Shown piece by piece: positions 8,287-15,218 of a stretch of 64,000 nucleotides of DNA. Numbering within the stretch: position 1 is the stretch's first letter; each line of letters begins with the position of its first letter. Position numbers and translations under genes: made by a program. The notes below the pieces were generated by a model that saw only the letters and a list, made by a program, of their open reading frames with translations, ran no database searches and was not told the origin of the DNA. Source of the DNA: Actinobaculum massiliense (GTDB taxonomy: Bacteria; Actinomycetota; Actinomycetes; Actinomycetales; Actinomycetaceae); the NCBI RefSeq assembly GCF_001457435.1, contig NZ_LN881716.1:124001-188000 (forward strand), in the 5' to 3' direction.

Positions 8287-8997
8287 GTGTTAAACAAGAA
8301 TTACCGCGGCCTCGTGGCGGCCGCCAAAGCATACGCAGAAAAGAATTGCGACGCCGACACCCACACCGTGGCCGCGTCCCTCCTCACCGCGTCGGGAACC
8401 GTTATTTCCGGCCTCAACTCCCATCACTACCTGGGCGGCCCGTGCGCCGAAGTGACCGCGCTGGCAAAGCATGCCGAAATCGCTCCGGACGATCCGGTGC
8501 GCGCTATCGTCGCGATTTACGGGCCCACCGGGCGCGTGATTTCTCCCTGCGGCAAGTGCCGGCAGATCCTCTTTGATCGCGATCCGGCTATCGAATGCAT
8601 TGTGCATAACGCCAACGGCCTGGAGCCGCTTTCCGTTTCGGATCTTCTCCCCTACGCCTACGACGTCACCGACTCAAACAAGCCGCAACGGATTTATTTC
8701 TGGGAGGGGTACGAAGGCTTGGTGCGCGAGGGTCGCAAGCGGCAGACGATTCGCTTTGACGATCCCTTCGAGGTTGGCCCGGCGCGGCTTATATTTGAAA
8801 AAAGCGACGGCGAAACGGTGGTCTTCGATGCGCGGGTGACAAAAGTTCGCCAAGCCGGGCGCGACGAGCTGACCGATGTTGATGCGCAACGCGATGGCTT
8901 TGCCAATCTGCAAGAGCTGCAAGACGCCCTGGATTTCCACTATCCGGAGGTCGGGCGTGATATAGAGGTCGATATTGTGACCTTCGAAGTGGACTAG
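8287..8997 (+). CDS. Cytidine deaminase fused to an ASCH domain
   Basis: This is a 236-residue two-domain protein. Residues 1-~125 form a tetrameric-type cytidine deaminase: PCAEV gives the zinc ligand Cys53 and proton-shuttling Glu55, and SPCGKCRQIL gives Cys88 and Cys91. This half converts cytidine or deoxycytidine to uridine. Residues ~132-236 form an ASCH domain with KPQRIYFWEGYEGL and GRKRQTIR, matching the GxKxxTxR signature. E. coli YqfB, an ASCH protein, is an N4-acetylcytidine amidohydrolase using a Lys and Thr spaced as Lys151 and Thr154 here. The fusion could therefore deacetylate N4-acetylcytidine and then deaminate it. That is inference; the ASCH half may instead bind RNA. It starts with GTG and faces the cytosine operon tail to tail. 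Confidence 0.85.
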   Translation: MLNKNYRGLVAAAKAYAEKNCDADTHTVAASLLTASGTVISGLNSHHYLGGPCAEVTALAKHAEIAPDDPVRAIVAIYGPTGRVISPCGKCRQILFDRDPAIECIVHNANGLEPLSVSDLLPYAYDVTDSNKPQRIYFWEGYEGLVREGRKRQTIRFDDPFEVGPARLIFEKSDGETVVFDARVTKVRQAGRDELTDVDAQRDGFANLQELQDALDFHYPEVGRDIEVDIVTFEVD

Positions 8998-9111
8998 CGG
9001 GTCCGCTTTCTTGCCGCGCGCCAAGCCCGCCTTCGGGCCGCGCCAGATGCGCTCAACTAGCGAGCGCGGGCGAAGGCGCGTGCGAAAGCCCGGCGCGCTC
9101 AGTAAATAAGC

Positions 9112-9143
9112 CAGCGGGCGGCGGGATTTCCCGCCGCCCGCTG
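9112..9143. terminator. Strong bidirectional hairpin between convergent pyrimidine genes
   Basis: There is a perfect 15-bp inverted repeat with almost no loop, beginning CAGCGGGCGGCGGGA and returning TCCCGCCGCCCGCTG after two bases. It lies between the deaminase-ASCH stop (8997) and the cytosine permease stop (9174). Such GC-rich hairpins are common bidirectional terminators in actinobacteria, with or without a T-run. The rest of 8998-9173 shows nothing else. Confidence 0.75.
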
Positions 9144-9173
9144 TGCGTGTAGGCGCGCTGGAGTATTTAGAAC

Positions 9174-10601
9174 TTAGCGCGCGTACGGAGCCACGATCTG
9201 CGCTTCGCCACTGGCAACCGCGCGATCCGTAGCATCGGGGAAGAGCTTGGTAGCGAACCAGGCGAGGGCCATGGCCGCGATAATTCCGTTCAGCGGCGCA
9301 ATGCCGATCCCAGCATTATTCGTGTACCAGGCAAGCAGGGTACCAAGGATATAGGGAACGAAGCCCTGCCAACGCACCCCGACTCCCACGTGAGAGACGG
9401 CCGGTTGGCCCTTGCGCCAGCGAGCGATCCAGTCACCAATAATCACGCCGCCCAGTGGCGGGATAGCGATGCCGAGCAGGGCCAAGTAACCCACAATATG
9501 TCCCTGCACCCCGGTGAGGGCGAGGATGGTTCCCAGCGTCGCGCCGCCCACGATAAAGGGCGCCTTGGAGGGGTAATCGAACATTTCTGCCCCGGCCACA
9601 CCAAAGGCATAGGCACCGTCGGCGTTGGACTTCCAGAAATTGCCCACTAGGAAGAAGATGGCCACCGCGCCGAGTCCCATGCCCACTAGCAACTTCACGA
9701 AATCAGCTTCTCCGAAGGCGAGGGCGGCCACGGCACCGAAGAACACCATGGCGCCGTTGCCGAGGATGAATCCGATAATGCAACCCGTGACGGCGCTTTT
9801 GCCGCTACGGGCAAAGCGGGTCCAGTTAGCCGCCTGGGTGCCGGCGGAGGAGAAGGTTCCTACAATCGTGGTCACCGCAACCGACCACGTCATGCTCGAT
9901 GCGGGCTGGAGGGTAAACATTCCTGACCATCCCCCAACTTCGTTGAAGCCGAGCCAGGTAATCCAGACCGCGAGCATAAGTATCAGCGGCGTCGAGATCA
10001 GCGACACCCAGTACATTCCCTCGTAGCCGTACAGCGCGGTCAGCGCCATGAGGGTGGAGATCACGATCATCACGGCGGCAGGTGCCCACCAGCTTTCCCA
10101 CCCGAGGGCGAGAGCTGTCATTTCACCGACGGTCCCGACGGCGACGCCGTACCAGCCAACCTGCGTTCCGCCCAGCAGGAGCGAAACGAACTTCGAGCCT
10201 TTGTTTCCAAAAGAAAACCGGCTCATCACCACTGTGGTGAGGCCGGTTCGTGATCCCAAAAAACCAATCGCTGCAACGTAGGTTCCCAAAACAGCGGAAC
10301 CAATGAGGAGTAACAACAAGAAGTCGGAAAAGCGGAAGGCCGCGCCAACCGAGGCGCCAGCCATCAAAGTTGGGGCGAAAATTGTGAAGCCCAAAAGCAC
10401 GACAGCGATGGAAGCACCGCTTTTGCGCGCGGAGAAGGGAACCGGGGTGAGCGGGTAATCGGTGTCGATTGGCTCGGTGGACGCAGGCTGCGCCGCACCG
10501 GCCGAAATCGCTTGCGCCTTGGGCTCTTCGAGGCCGGAAAGGCTCGGCGAAGATGCGGCCGGCGAGGCGGCGGAAATCGTTGTTGCGTTCATCTTTGCCA
10601 C
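9174..10601 (-). CDS. codB: Cytosine permease, NCS1 family
   Basis: This integral membrane transporter probably imports cytosine with a cation. It has 475 residues and about 12 hydrophobic segments. The family pattern is seen in VVLLGFTIFAPTLMAGASVG (helix 1), TGLTTVVMSRFSFGNKGSK and GIAIPPLGGVIIGDW. A ~50-residue Ala/Ser-rich N-terminal tail precedes the first helix. It follows the cytosine deaminase gene directly: the deaminase stop codon abuts a GTG at 10601, with AAGGAA eight bases before it; an ATG at 10592 is an alternative. Cotranscription with a cytosine deaminase makes cytosine the most likely substrate over other NCS1 purines or hydantoins. Confidence 0.88.
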   Translation of the reverse strand: MAKMNATTISAASPAASSPSLSGLEEPKAQAISAGAAQPASTEPIDTDYPLTPVPFSARKSGASIAVVLLGFTIFAPTLMAGASVGAAFRFSDFLLLLLIGSAVLGTYVAAIGFLGSRTGLTTVVMSRFSFGNKGSKFVSLLLGGTQVGWYGVAVGTVGEMTALALGWESWWAPAAVMIVISTLMALTALYGYEGMYWVSLISTPLILMLAVWITWLGFNEVGGWSGMFTLQPASSMTWSVAVTTIVGTFSSAGTQAANWTRFARSGKSAVTGCIIGFILGNGAMVFFGAVAALAFGEADFVKLLVGMGLGAVAIFFLVGNFWKSNADGAYAFGVAGAEMFDYPSKAPFIVGGATLGTILALTGVQGHIVGYLALLGIAIPPLGGVIIGDWIARWRKGQPAVSHVGVGVRWQGFVPYILGTLLAWYTNNAGIGIAPLNGIIAAMALAWFATKLFPDATDRAVASGEAQIVAPYAR

Positions 10602-11150
10602 TTAGTTCGTTCCTTCCTCAGACGAGTTCTGCTCGGCGTGCTCGCAGTTGCAACCGCAGGTGCGGGCCGGATCGAGTTCATCGGTTTCCACCCCAATGTC
10701 CTCGCTCCACAGCTCGGGCTTTTCGGCAATCATGCGTTCCATCATGGCAATGCACTCGGGGTCTTGAAGTACATCAAGCTTGATACCGCGGCTCAGCAAG
10801 AACTGCTCGGACTGCTCGAAAGTACGGTTCTCCCCGATAACAATGCGTGGGATTTCGTACATCGCAGCGGTTCCGGCGCACATCAAGCAGGGAGAGAGCG
10901 TGGTGTAAAGAACCGAGTTGCGATATACGGAGGCCGGCTGGCGGCCAGCGTTCTGGATGGTGTCCGTTTCGCCGTGGAGAATCGGAGATCCGGTTTGTAC
11001 ACGGCGGTTGTGGCCGCGGCCAATAACCTCTCCATCAAAAACGAGGACGGCCCCAATTGGGATACCGCCCTCATTCCAAGAAATCTTTGCCTCCTCGATC
11101 GCCATGTCGAGGAACTTCTTATTGTCTTCAGGTGTTGGTGACCAGGTCAA
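10602..11150 (-). CDS. Cytosine deaminase, yeast Fcy1-type
   Basis: This zinc enzyme deaminates cytosine to uracil. It belongs to the small cytidine-deaminase fold, unlike the large amidohydrolase CodA of E. coli. The sequence follows yeast Fcy1 closely in pattern: EGGIPIGAVLV, GRGHNRR, LHGETDTIQNAGR (His59, Glu61), LYTTLSPCLMCAG (Cys88, Cys91), YEIPRIVIGEN, and WSEDIG near the end, which in Fcy1 caps the active site. After that comes an extra ~30-residue acidic tail containing CGCNCEH. The start is TTG at 11150 behind AAAGGA. It forms a two-gene operon with the permease. Confidence 0.9.
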   Translation of the reverse strand: MTWSPTPEDNKKFLDMAIEEAKISWNEGGIPIGAVLVFDGEVIGRGHNRRVQTGSPILHGETDTIQNAGRQPASVYRNSVLYTTLSPCLMCAGTAAMYEIPRIVIGENRTFEQSEQFLLSRGIKLDVLQDPECIAMMERMIAEKPELWSEDIGVETDELDPARTCGCNCEHAEQNSSEEGTN

Positions 11151-11171
11151 ACTCGTATCCTTTCGCGGCAG

Positions 11172-11189
11172 GGTTCAAGTAAGTGAACC
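11172..11189. promoter_or_regulatory. Inverted repeat upstream of the cytosine operon
   Basis: GGTTCA-AGTAAG-TGAACC lies 22 bp before the cytosine deaminase start. A 6-6-6 symmetrical element this close to the start suggests a repressor operator or a leader hairpin. No regulator gene is adjacent. Confidence 0.4.
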
Positions 11190-11206
11190 GGGAAATGGGG
11201 GCGCCC

Positions 11207-11311
11207 TTACCGGCACATCTTCCCGTACCGGTCTGGCTTCGGGCCGCAGAAGAGAATAAGTGCCAAGAAAGCAAATAACGAGACAACAAACCAAATTATG
11301 GCGTATTTCAC
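11207..11311 (-). CDS. Possible small single-pass membrane protein
   Basis: A 34-residue frame from GTG at 11311 encodes one hydrophobic helix (YAIIWFVVSLFAFLALILF) followed by CGPKPDRYGKMCR with two cysteines. The frame is open further upstream to 11452, where it would add a basic Arg/Gly-rich segment and overlap the dnaG start on the other strand. It sits just upstream of the cytosine operon, on the same strand. I recognise no family. The clean membrane helix with positive residues before it is the only argument for a gene; it could be a chance frame. Confidence 0.3.
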   Translation of the reverse strand: MKYAIIWFVVSLFAFLALILFCGPKPDRYGKMCR

Positions 11312-11423
11312 TCGCGAGGCCTTGTTCGCGCGGCCTCCGCGACCATGGGGCCGGCCGCGGATCCGGGCCGCGCCGCGACCCGGCTCATGGAAGCGTGTCG
11401 CTACTACTTCTAGAATGATCCCT

Positions 11424-13394
11424 ATGGCGGGGCTTATTCGACGGGAAGACATTGATCGCGTTCGCGGTGAAGCGCGAATTGACGAGGTCGTCTCTCAATA
11501 CGTAAATCTCAAGCCGGCGGGGATGGATTCCCTCAAAGGCTTGTGCCCCTTCCATGACGAAAAGACGCCGTCGTTCCACGTTCGCCCCAACCACGGGCGC
11601 TTCCACTGCTTTGGGTGCGGGGAGGATGGCGACGTCATTGCCTTTGTGCAAAAGATAGAGAACATCGGCTTTGTTGAGGCCGTGGAACTCCTGGCTCGCA
11701 AGTTCGGGATTGAGCTGCATTACGAGGATGGCGGCCCGGAGCGAAAACCGGGCGAACCCTCTAAGCGGCGTCTTATTGATGCGCACCGGGTGGCCCAACA
11801 ATTCTTCCAGCGTCATTACGAAACTGACGCGCCCGAGGAGGCGCGTGAGGTACTCACCAAACGCGGGTTCGAGGCCGACGCTATGGACAAATTCGGCGTT
11901 GGCTACTCCCCCGATTCGTGGGATGCGCTAATCACCGAGCTACGCCGCAACGGCTTTTCGGATAAGGAAATCGTGACGGCAGGCCTCGCCACCCAGGGAA
12001 ACCGCGGGCTGTATGACCGCTTCCGCGGCCGCCTAATGTGGCCGATTTACTCAATTACCGGCGAACCCATTGGATTTGGAGCGCGGAAAATCGACGATGC
12101 CGCAGACGGGCCGAAGTATCTCAACACTCCCGAAACACCCATCTACCACAAATCCCACGTGCTCTACGGTCTGAACGTTGCAAAACGGGAGATCTCTAAG
12201 CAAAAGCAAATCGTGATTGTGGAGGGGTACACGGACGTTATGGCCGCGCATTTGGCCGGCATCACCACCGCCGTGGCCACCTGCGGCACCGCATTCGGTG
12301 AGGGCCACGTGAAAATCGTGCGCCGACTTCTGGGCGATTCCGCCAATCCCGCAGCTGGAATCAGCCTGAGTAGCGGAGGAAGCTACGGAGGCGAGGTTAT
12401 TTTTACCTTCGACGGCGATGCGGCGGGGAAAAAAGCCGCTTTGCGCGCCTTTGAGGAAGATCAGGCTTTCGCGGCGCAAACTTTTGTGGCCATCTCCCCC
12501 AATGGCCTCGATCCGTGCGAGGTGCGGCAAAATCTGGGGGATGAGGCGCTGCGCGGAGTAATCGCCTCGCGCCGGCCACTTTTTGAATTCGCCATCCGCA
12601 CGATTATTGACGCGATGCCGCTGGCGACGGCGGAGGGGCGCACAGCCGCGCTCCGGGCGGCAGCTCCGATTGTGGCCGGGATACGAGACCGCGTACTGCG
12701 CGGGGAATATACCCGGAACCTAGCTGGATGGCTAGGAATGGAAGAGATCCCCGTGACCCAGGCGGTGGCTCAGGCCGCGCGTCATCCCCTTCCCCAGCGT
12801 CAGCTCCTGGCCGGTGAAGAAGCCGAGGCCGGAGCCCCTCCCGCCCGCGCCGCCCTTGCCCCGCGGGAAACCATTACCGATATGACGGAGCGGGTGGAAC
12901 GCGAAGCCCTGAATATTTATCTGCAGTTGCCCGCCTTTGCGCGCGAGGCCGAGATGGACTCACTACCCTCCCAAACCTTCGTTGTCCCCACCCACCGCCG
13001 CGTACACGAGGCAATTCGCGCTGCGGGCGGAACACAAATGTGGGCGGACCGGAAAAACGAGCTTATCGCCAACCAGGTAGATGAGGCGCAGGCCGAACGC
13101 GCCGCCAATGCGGCATATATCGAAGCGGTTTGCGAGCAGGCCGGGGAAACGCTAGCACCGGTGGTCTCCCAATTGGCAACCGAGAAGCTACTGGAAACCG
13201 ATGCGCAGAGACTTCCCAACTATGTGTGGGGCATCACTCTCTCATTGATTCGGCAGGGAATTGTGCGCCAGATCGGGGATGTGCGAAGCGCATTGCAGCG
13301 AACCGATCCCCAAGATGGCGCCCGTGACCAGCTCTTTGCACGCCTTATGGAGCTAGAGGCCCAGCGCCGCGCTTGCGATGAGCGCCAGCTCTGA
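11424..13394 (+). CDS. dnaG: DNA primase DnaG
   Basis: DnaG makes the RNA primers for DNA replication. The N-terminal zinc-binding domain reads CPFH...CFGC (Cys41, His44, Cys62, Cys65) with [18 protein letters not shown]. The catalytic core contains the Toprim motif IVEGYTDV (about residue 266) and [11 protein letters not shown] (about 328). The C-terminal helicase-interaction region is divergent. Length is ~656 residues. Between the first Toprim acid and the DGD motif there is a short Gly/Ser-rich stretch ([12 protein letters not shown]) not usual in the family. I chose [10 protein letters not shown] at 11424 by comparison with mycobacterial DnaG; an ATG at 11415 is also possible. No Shine-Dalgarno is evident. 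It is followed by a tRNA gene and convergent dgt. Confidence 0.95.
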   Translation: MAGLIRREDIDRVRGEARIDEVVSQYVNLKPAGMDSLKGLCPFHDEKTPSFHVRPNHGRFHCFGCGEDGDVIAFVQKIENIGFVEAVELLARKFGIELHYEDGGPERKPGEPSKRRLIDAHRVAQQFFQRHYETDAPEEAREVLTKRGFEADAMDKFGVGYSPDSWDALITELRRNGFSDKEIVTAGLATQGNRGLYDRFRGRLMWPIYSITGEPIGFGARKIDDAADGPKYLNTPETPIYHKSHVLYGLNVAKREISKQKQIVIVEGYTDVMAAHLAGITTAVATCGTAFGEGHVKIVRRLLGDSANPAAGISLSSGGSYGGEVIFTFDGDAAGKKAALRAFEEDQAFAAQTFVAISPNGLDPCEVRQNLGDEALRGVIASRRPLFEFAIRTIIDAMPLATAEGRTAALRAAAPIVAGIRDRVLRGEYTRNLAGWLGMEEIPVTQAVAQAARHPLPQRQLLAGEEAEAGAPPARAALAPRETITDMTERVEREALNIYLQLPAFAREAEMDSLPSQTFVVPTHRRVHEAIRAAGGTQMWADRKNELIANQVDEAQAERAANAAYIEAVCEQAGETLAPVVSQLATEKLLETDAQRLPNYVWGITLSLIRQGIVRQIGDVRSALQRTDPQDGARDQLFARLMELEAQRRACDERQL

Positions 13395-13430
13395 GGCGGC
13401 TTTTCGCCAAGATCGATATGCCTAACGCGC

Positions 13431-13455
13431 CAGGTGCCGGGGACGCTGGCACCTG
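13431..13455. terminator. Hairpin after dnaG
   Basis: CAGGTGCC and GGCACCTG form a perfect 8-bp stem around a 9-base loop, 37 bp after the dnaG stop and 30 bp before the tRNA. There is no T-run directly behind it, but the place fits a terminator. Confidence 0.45.
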
Positions 13456-13484
13456 CTAAGATCACAAGGTCACTTTTTGACGTC

Positions 13485-13558
13485 GCCCCGGTAGCTCAGC
13501 TGGTTAGAGCAGTGGACTCATAATCCATCGGTCGCGGGTTCAAGTCCTGCCCGGGGCA
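13485..13558 (+). tRNA. tRNA with CAT anticodon (elongator Met, or Ile2)
   Basis: This is a 74-base cloverleaf. The acceptor stem GCCCCGG pairs with CCGGGGC and the discriminator base is A; the D-arm is GCTC...GAGC, the anticodon loop CTCATAA, and the T-arm GCGGG-TTCAAGT-CCTGC. CCA is not encoded. The anticodon CAT means elongator tRNA-Met, or tRNA-Ile2 if the C is converted to lysidine; I cannot separate these by eye. Initiator Met is unlikely because the acceptor begins with a paired G-C. Confidence 0.93.
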
Positions 13559-13729
13559 CTTTTGGCTTGGCGCGCTTTCGGTGAGTCAGGCCTTTTGAGC
13601 TCGTCGTAGTATTTAGCTCGTCGCTTTTTCCGACGTTTTACCGCACCCAAACGGCTACCGGCACTCGCCGGCGTATCGCGTCCAAGTAGCAAGAGGACAC
13701 AGCCACACCGCGCGGTAACTGTTTGTAAC

Positions 13730-13752
13730 GCCAGACAATCCCGCACTCTGGC
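13730..13752 (-). terminator. Weak hairpin after dgt
   Basis: GCCAGA and TCTGGC form a 6-bp stem around an 11-base loop just beyond the dgt stop at 13760. It is a possible terminator. The remainder of 13559-13729 has no recognisable gene. Confidence 0.3.
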
Positions 13753-13759
13753 AGAACCG

Positions 13760-15106
13760 CTAGTTTCGGAGCATTCCCACTAGGCGCGAGTGCCACTGCC
13801 GTGCCGATTGGTCGGTGAGGCTTGCCACCTGGTCGACGACGATGCGAAGTCGCTCGGCGTCGTCGGCCCCTCCCCACAGCTCACGCAGTTGCGGCTCAAG
13901 CTGTTCGGGCCGCTCGAGGAGGGCATCCACCAGGTCAAAGAGAATTGACCTTTGCTCCAGGTATTGCGGTTCATGGGCCCGCGGCGCCATCACGTAGGTG
14001 ACGGCAATGCCCTTGAGAACCGTGATTTCTGCCCAGGTATCGGTGGGAAGCACCAAATCCGCGCCATAACGAATAATGGGCGCGCGGCCATGCGCCTTCC
14101 ACGTAGCAACGACGATAGCGGAGACGAAGCGGCCAATAAGATCGGAGGTGAGGTCCTTCACCGCGGCGAGGTCGCGATAAGTGGCAGAGAAATTGAGAGG
14201 CCACTTCTCCTCAACAATGAGCCGATCCAGCGCCTCCCGCAAGGGCGCCGCCTCCTCCCAGCCATACCAGCTAGCGCATGATTCCACGATGCGCTCCCGC
14301 TCCTCCGCCTCGCGAAGCATAGCCGGATCAAAGTAACCTCGCACAATCGCATCTTCCACATCGTGCACCGAGTAGGCGATATCGTCCGAGGTATCCATCA
14401 CCTGAGCCTCGAAGGAACGCGCCAGGCCGTGATTGGCGTGCACCCAGTCAAAGATATCGGCGTCGTCGGCATAGTAGTTAAATTTTGGAGTCGGGACGCC
14501 GGCCTCGTCGCGGGGCCCTCCCCCGTGTGGCCAAGGGTATTTGATCGTGGCGTCGAGGGTAGCACGGGTGAGGTTGAGGCCCGCGGGCCGGCCAAAATCG
14601 CTGATCCGCTTTGGTTCGAGCCGAGTCAAAATTCGTAGGGTTTGCGCATTGCCCTCAAAGCCGCCAATATCCTTAGCTACTTCATTGAGGGCACTTTCCC
14701 CGTTGTGACCGAAGGGCGGGTGGCCCAGATCATGGCACAGGCACGCCGCCTCCACCAGATCTTGATCGCAACCGAAGTTCTTCGCAAGCGAGCGGCCAAT
14801 CTGCGCCACCTCGAGCGAATGAGTGAGCCGGGTGCGGATAAAGTCATTCGATTCGGGGCCGAGCACCTGCGTTTTTGCGCCCAAGCGCCGCAGAGCCGAG
14901 GAGTGCAAGACTCGCGCCCGATCGCGTTCAAAGGCGGTGCGAGACCGAGATTTCGGCGGCTCGGATACACTTCGTTCGACGTCGTCGTCACCATAACCCT
15001 CAAGCGGCGCATTGAACACGCGAAATTCCTCTTCCGTCACCGTTACAGCGTAACCGGCTTTTGCGGCCCGTGACGGGAAACTCACAGGTGAGGAACGCGA
15101 ACCCAT
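13760..15106 (-). CDS. dgt: Deoxyguanosinetriphosphate triphosphohydrolase-like HD protein
   Basis: This cytoplasmic HD-domain enzyme cleaves dGTP (and in many relatives other dNTPs) to the nucleoside and triphosphate. It has 448 residues. Motifs: FERDRARVLHSSALRRLGAKTQV, RTRLTHSLEVAQ with His96, and CLCHDLGHPPFGHNGE with the HD pair His125/Asp126, then DDIAYSVHDVEDA. The dnaG-tRNA-dgt neighbourhood fits conserved actinobacterial order. The start at 15106 has only a weak ribosome binding site; a GTG at codon 23 is a possible alternative. Its 5' region is shared with the divergent zinc-type ABC locus. Confidence 0.92.
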   Translation of the reverse strand: MGSRSSPVSFPSRAAKAGYAVTVTEEEFRVFNAPLEGYGDDDVERSVSEPPKSRSRTAFERDRARVLHSSALRRLGAKTQVLGPESNDFIRTRLTHSLEVAQIGRSLAKNFGCDQDLVEAACLCHDLGHPPFGHNGESALNEVAKDIGGFEGNAQTLRILTRLEPKRISDFGRPAGLNLTRATLDATIKYPWPHGGGPRDEAGVPTPKFNYYADDADIFDWVHANHGLARSFEAQVMDTSDDIAYSVHDVEDAIVRGYFDPAMLREAEERERIVESCASWYGWEEAAPLREALDRLIVEEKWPLNFSATYRDLAAVKDLTSDLIGRFVSAIVVATWKAHGRAPIIRYGADLVLPTDTWAEITVLKGIAVTYVMAPRAHEPQYLEQRSILFDLVDALLERPEQLEPQLRELWGGADDAERLRIVVDQVASLTDQSARQWHSRLVGMLRN

Positions 15107-15118
15107 TCATCTTTACAA

Positions 15119-15133
15119 TGAGAATCGTTACCA
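15119..15133. promoter_or_regulatory. Zur-like box at the anchored-repeat ABC locus
   Basis: TGAGAATCGTTACCA has the 7-1-7 layout of Fur/Zur boxes and matches 11 of 15 positions of the form TGAAAATCATTTTCA expected for actinobacterial Zur sites. It lies between dgt and the first surface protein. A similar 15-mer occurs before the ZnuA-like gene at 26316-26330. It is a candidate only. Confidence 0.5.
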
Positions 15134-15136
15134 TTA

Positions 15137-15180
15137 GGCTGTGGAAACAGCCGAGCGACGCGCTTTTCGCGTACCGCTCG
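15137..15180 (+). promoter_or_regulatory. Two consecutive hairpins in the leader of the ABC operon
   Basis: GGCTGT-GGAA-ACAGCC (15137-15152) is followed at once by a longer stem, CGAGCGACGCG (15152-15162), loop CTTTT, then CGCGT-AC-CGCTCG (15168-15180). The second stem is followed by CTTCTTCTCT. If transcription starts upstream, this pair could act as an attenuator or leader structure. TATAGT at 15190-15195 is a possible -10 downstream of both, in which case the hairpins are DNA operators. Confidence 0.4.
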
Positions 15181-15218
15181 CTTCTTCTCTATAGTGACTC
15201 AATTTAGAAAGCTCAAGA

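Noticed and set aside
11298-11423. Longer N-terminus for DnaG from 11298
   Set aside because: The added residues are Arg/Pro-rich and DnaG homologues begin at the [10 protein letters not shown] position.
13485-13558. Initiator tRNA-Met
   Set aside because: The first acceptor base is paired with C72; bacterial initiators have an unpaired 1-72 position.
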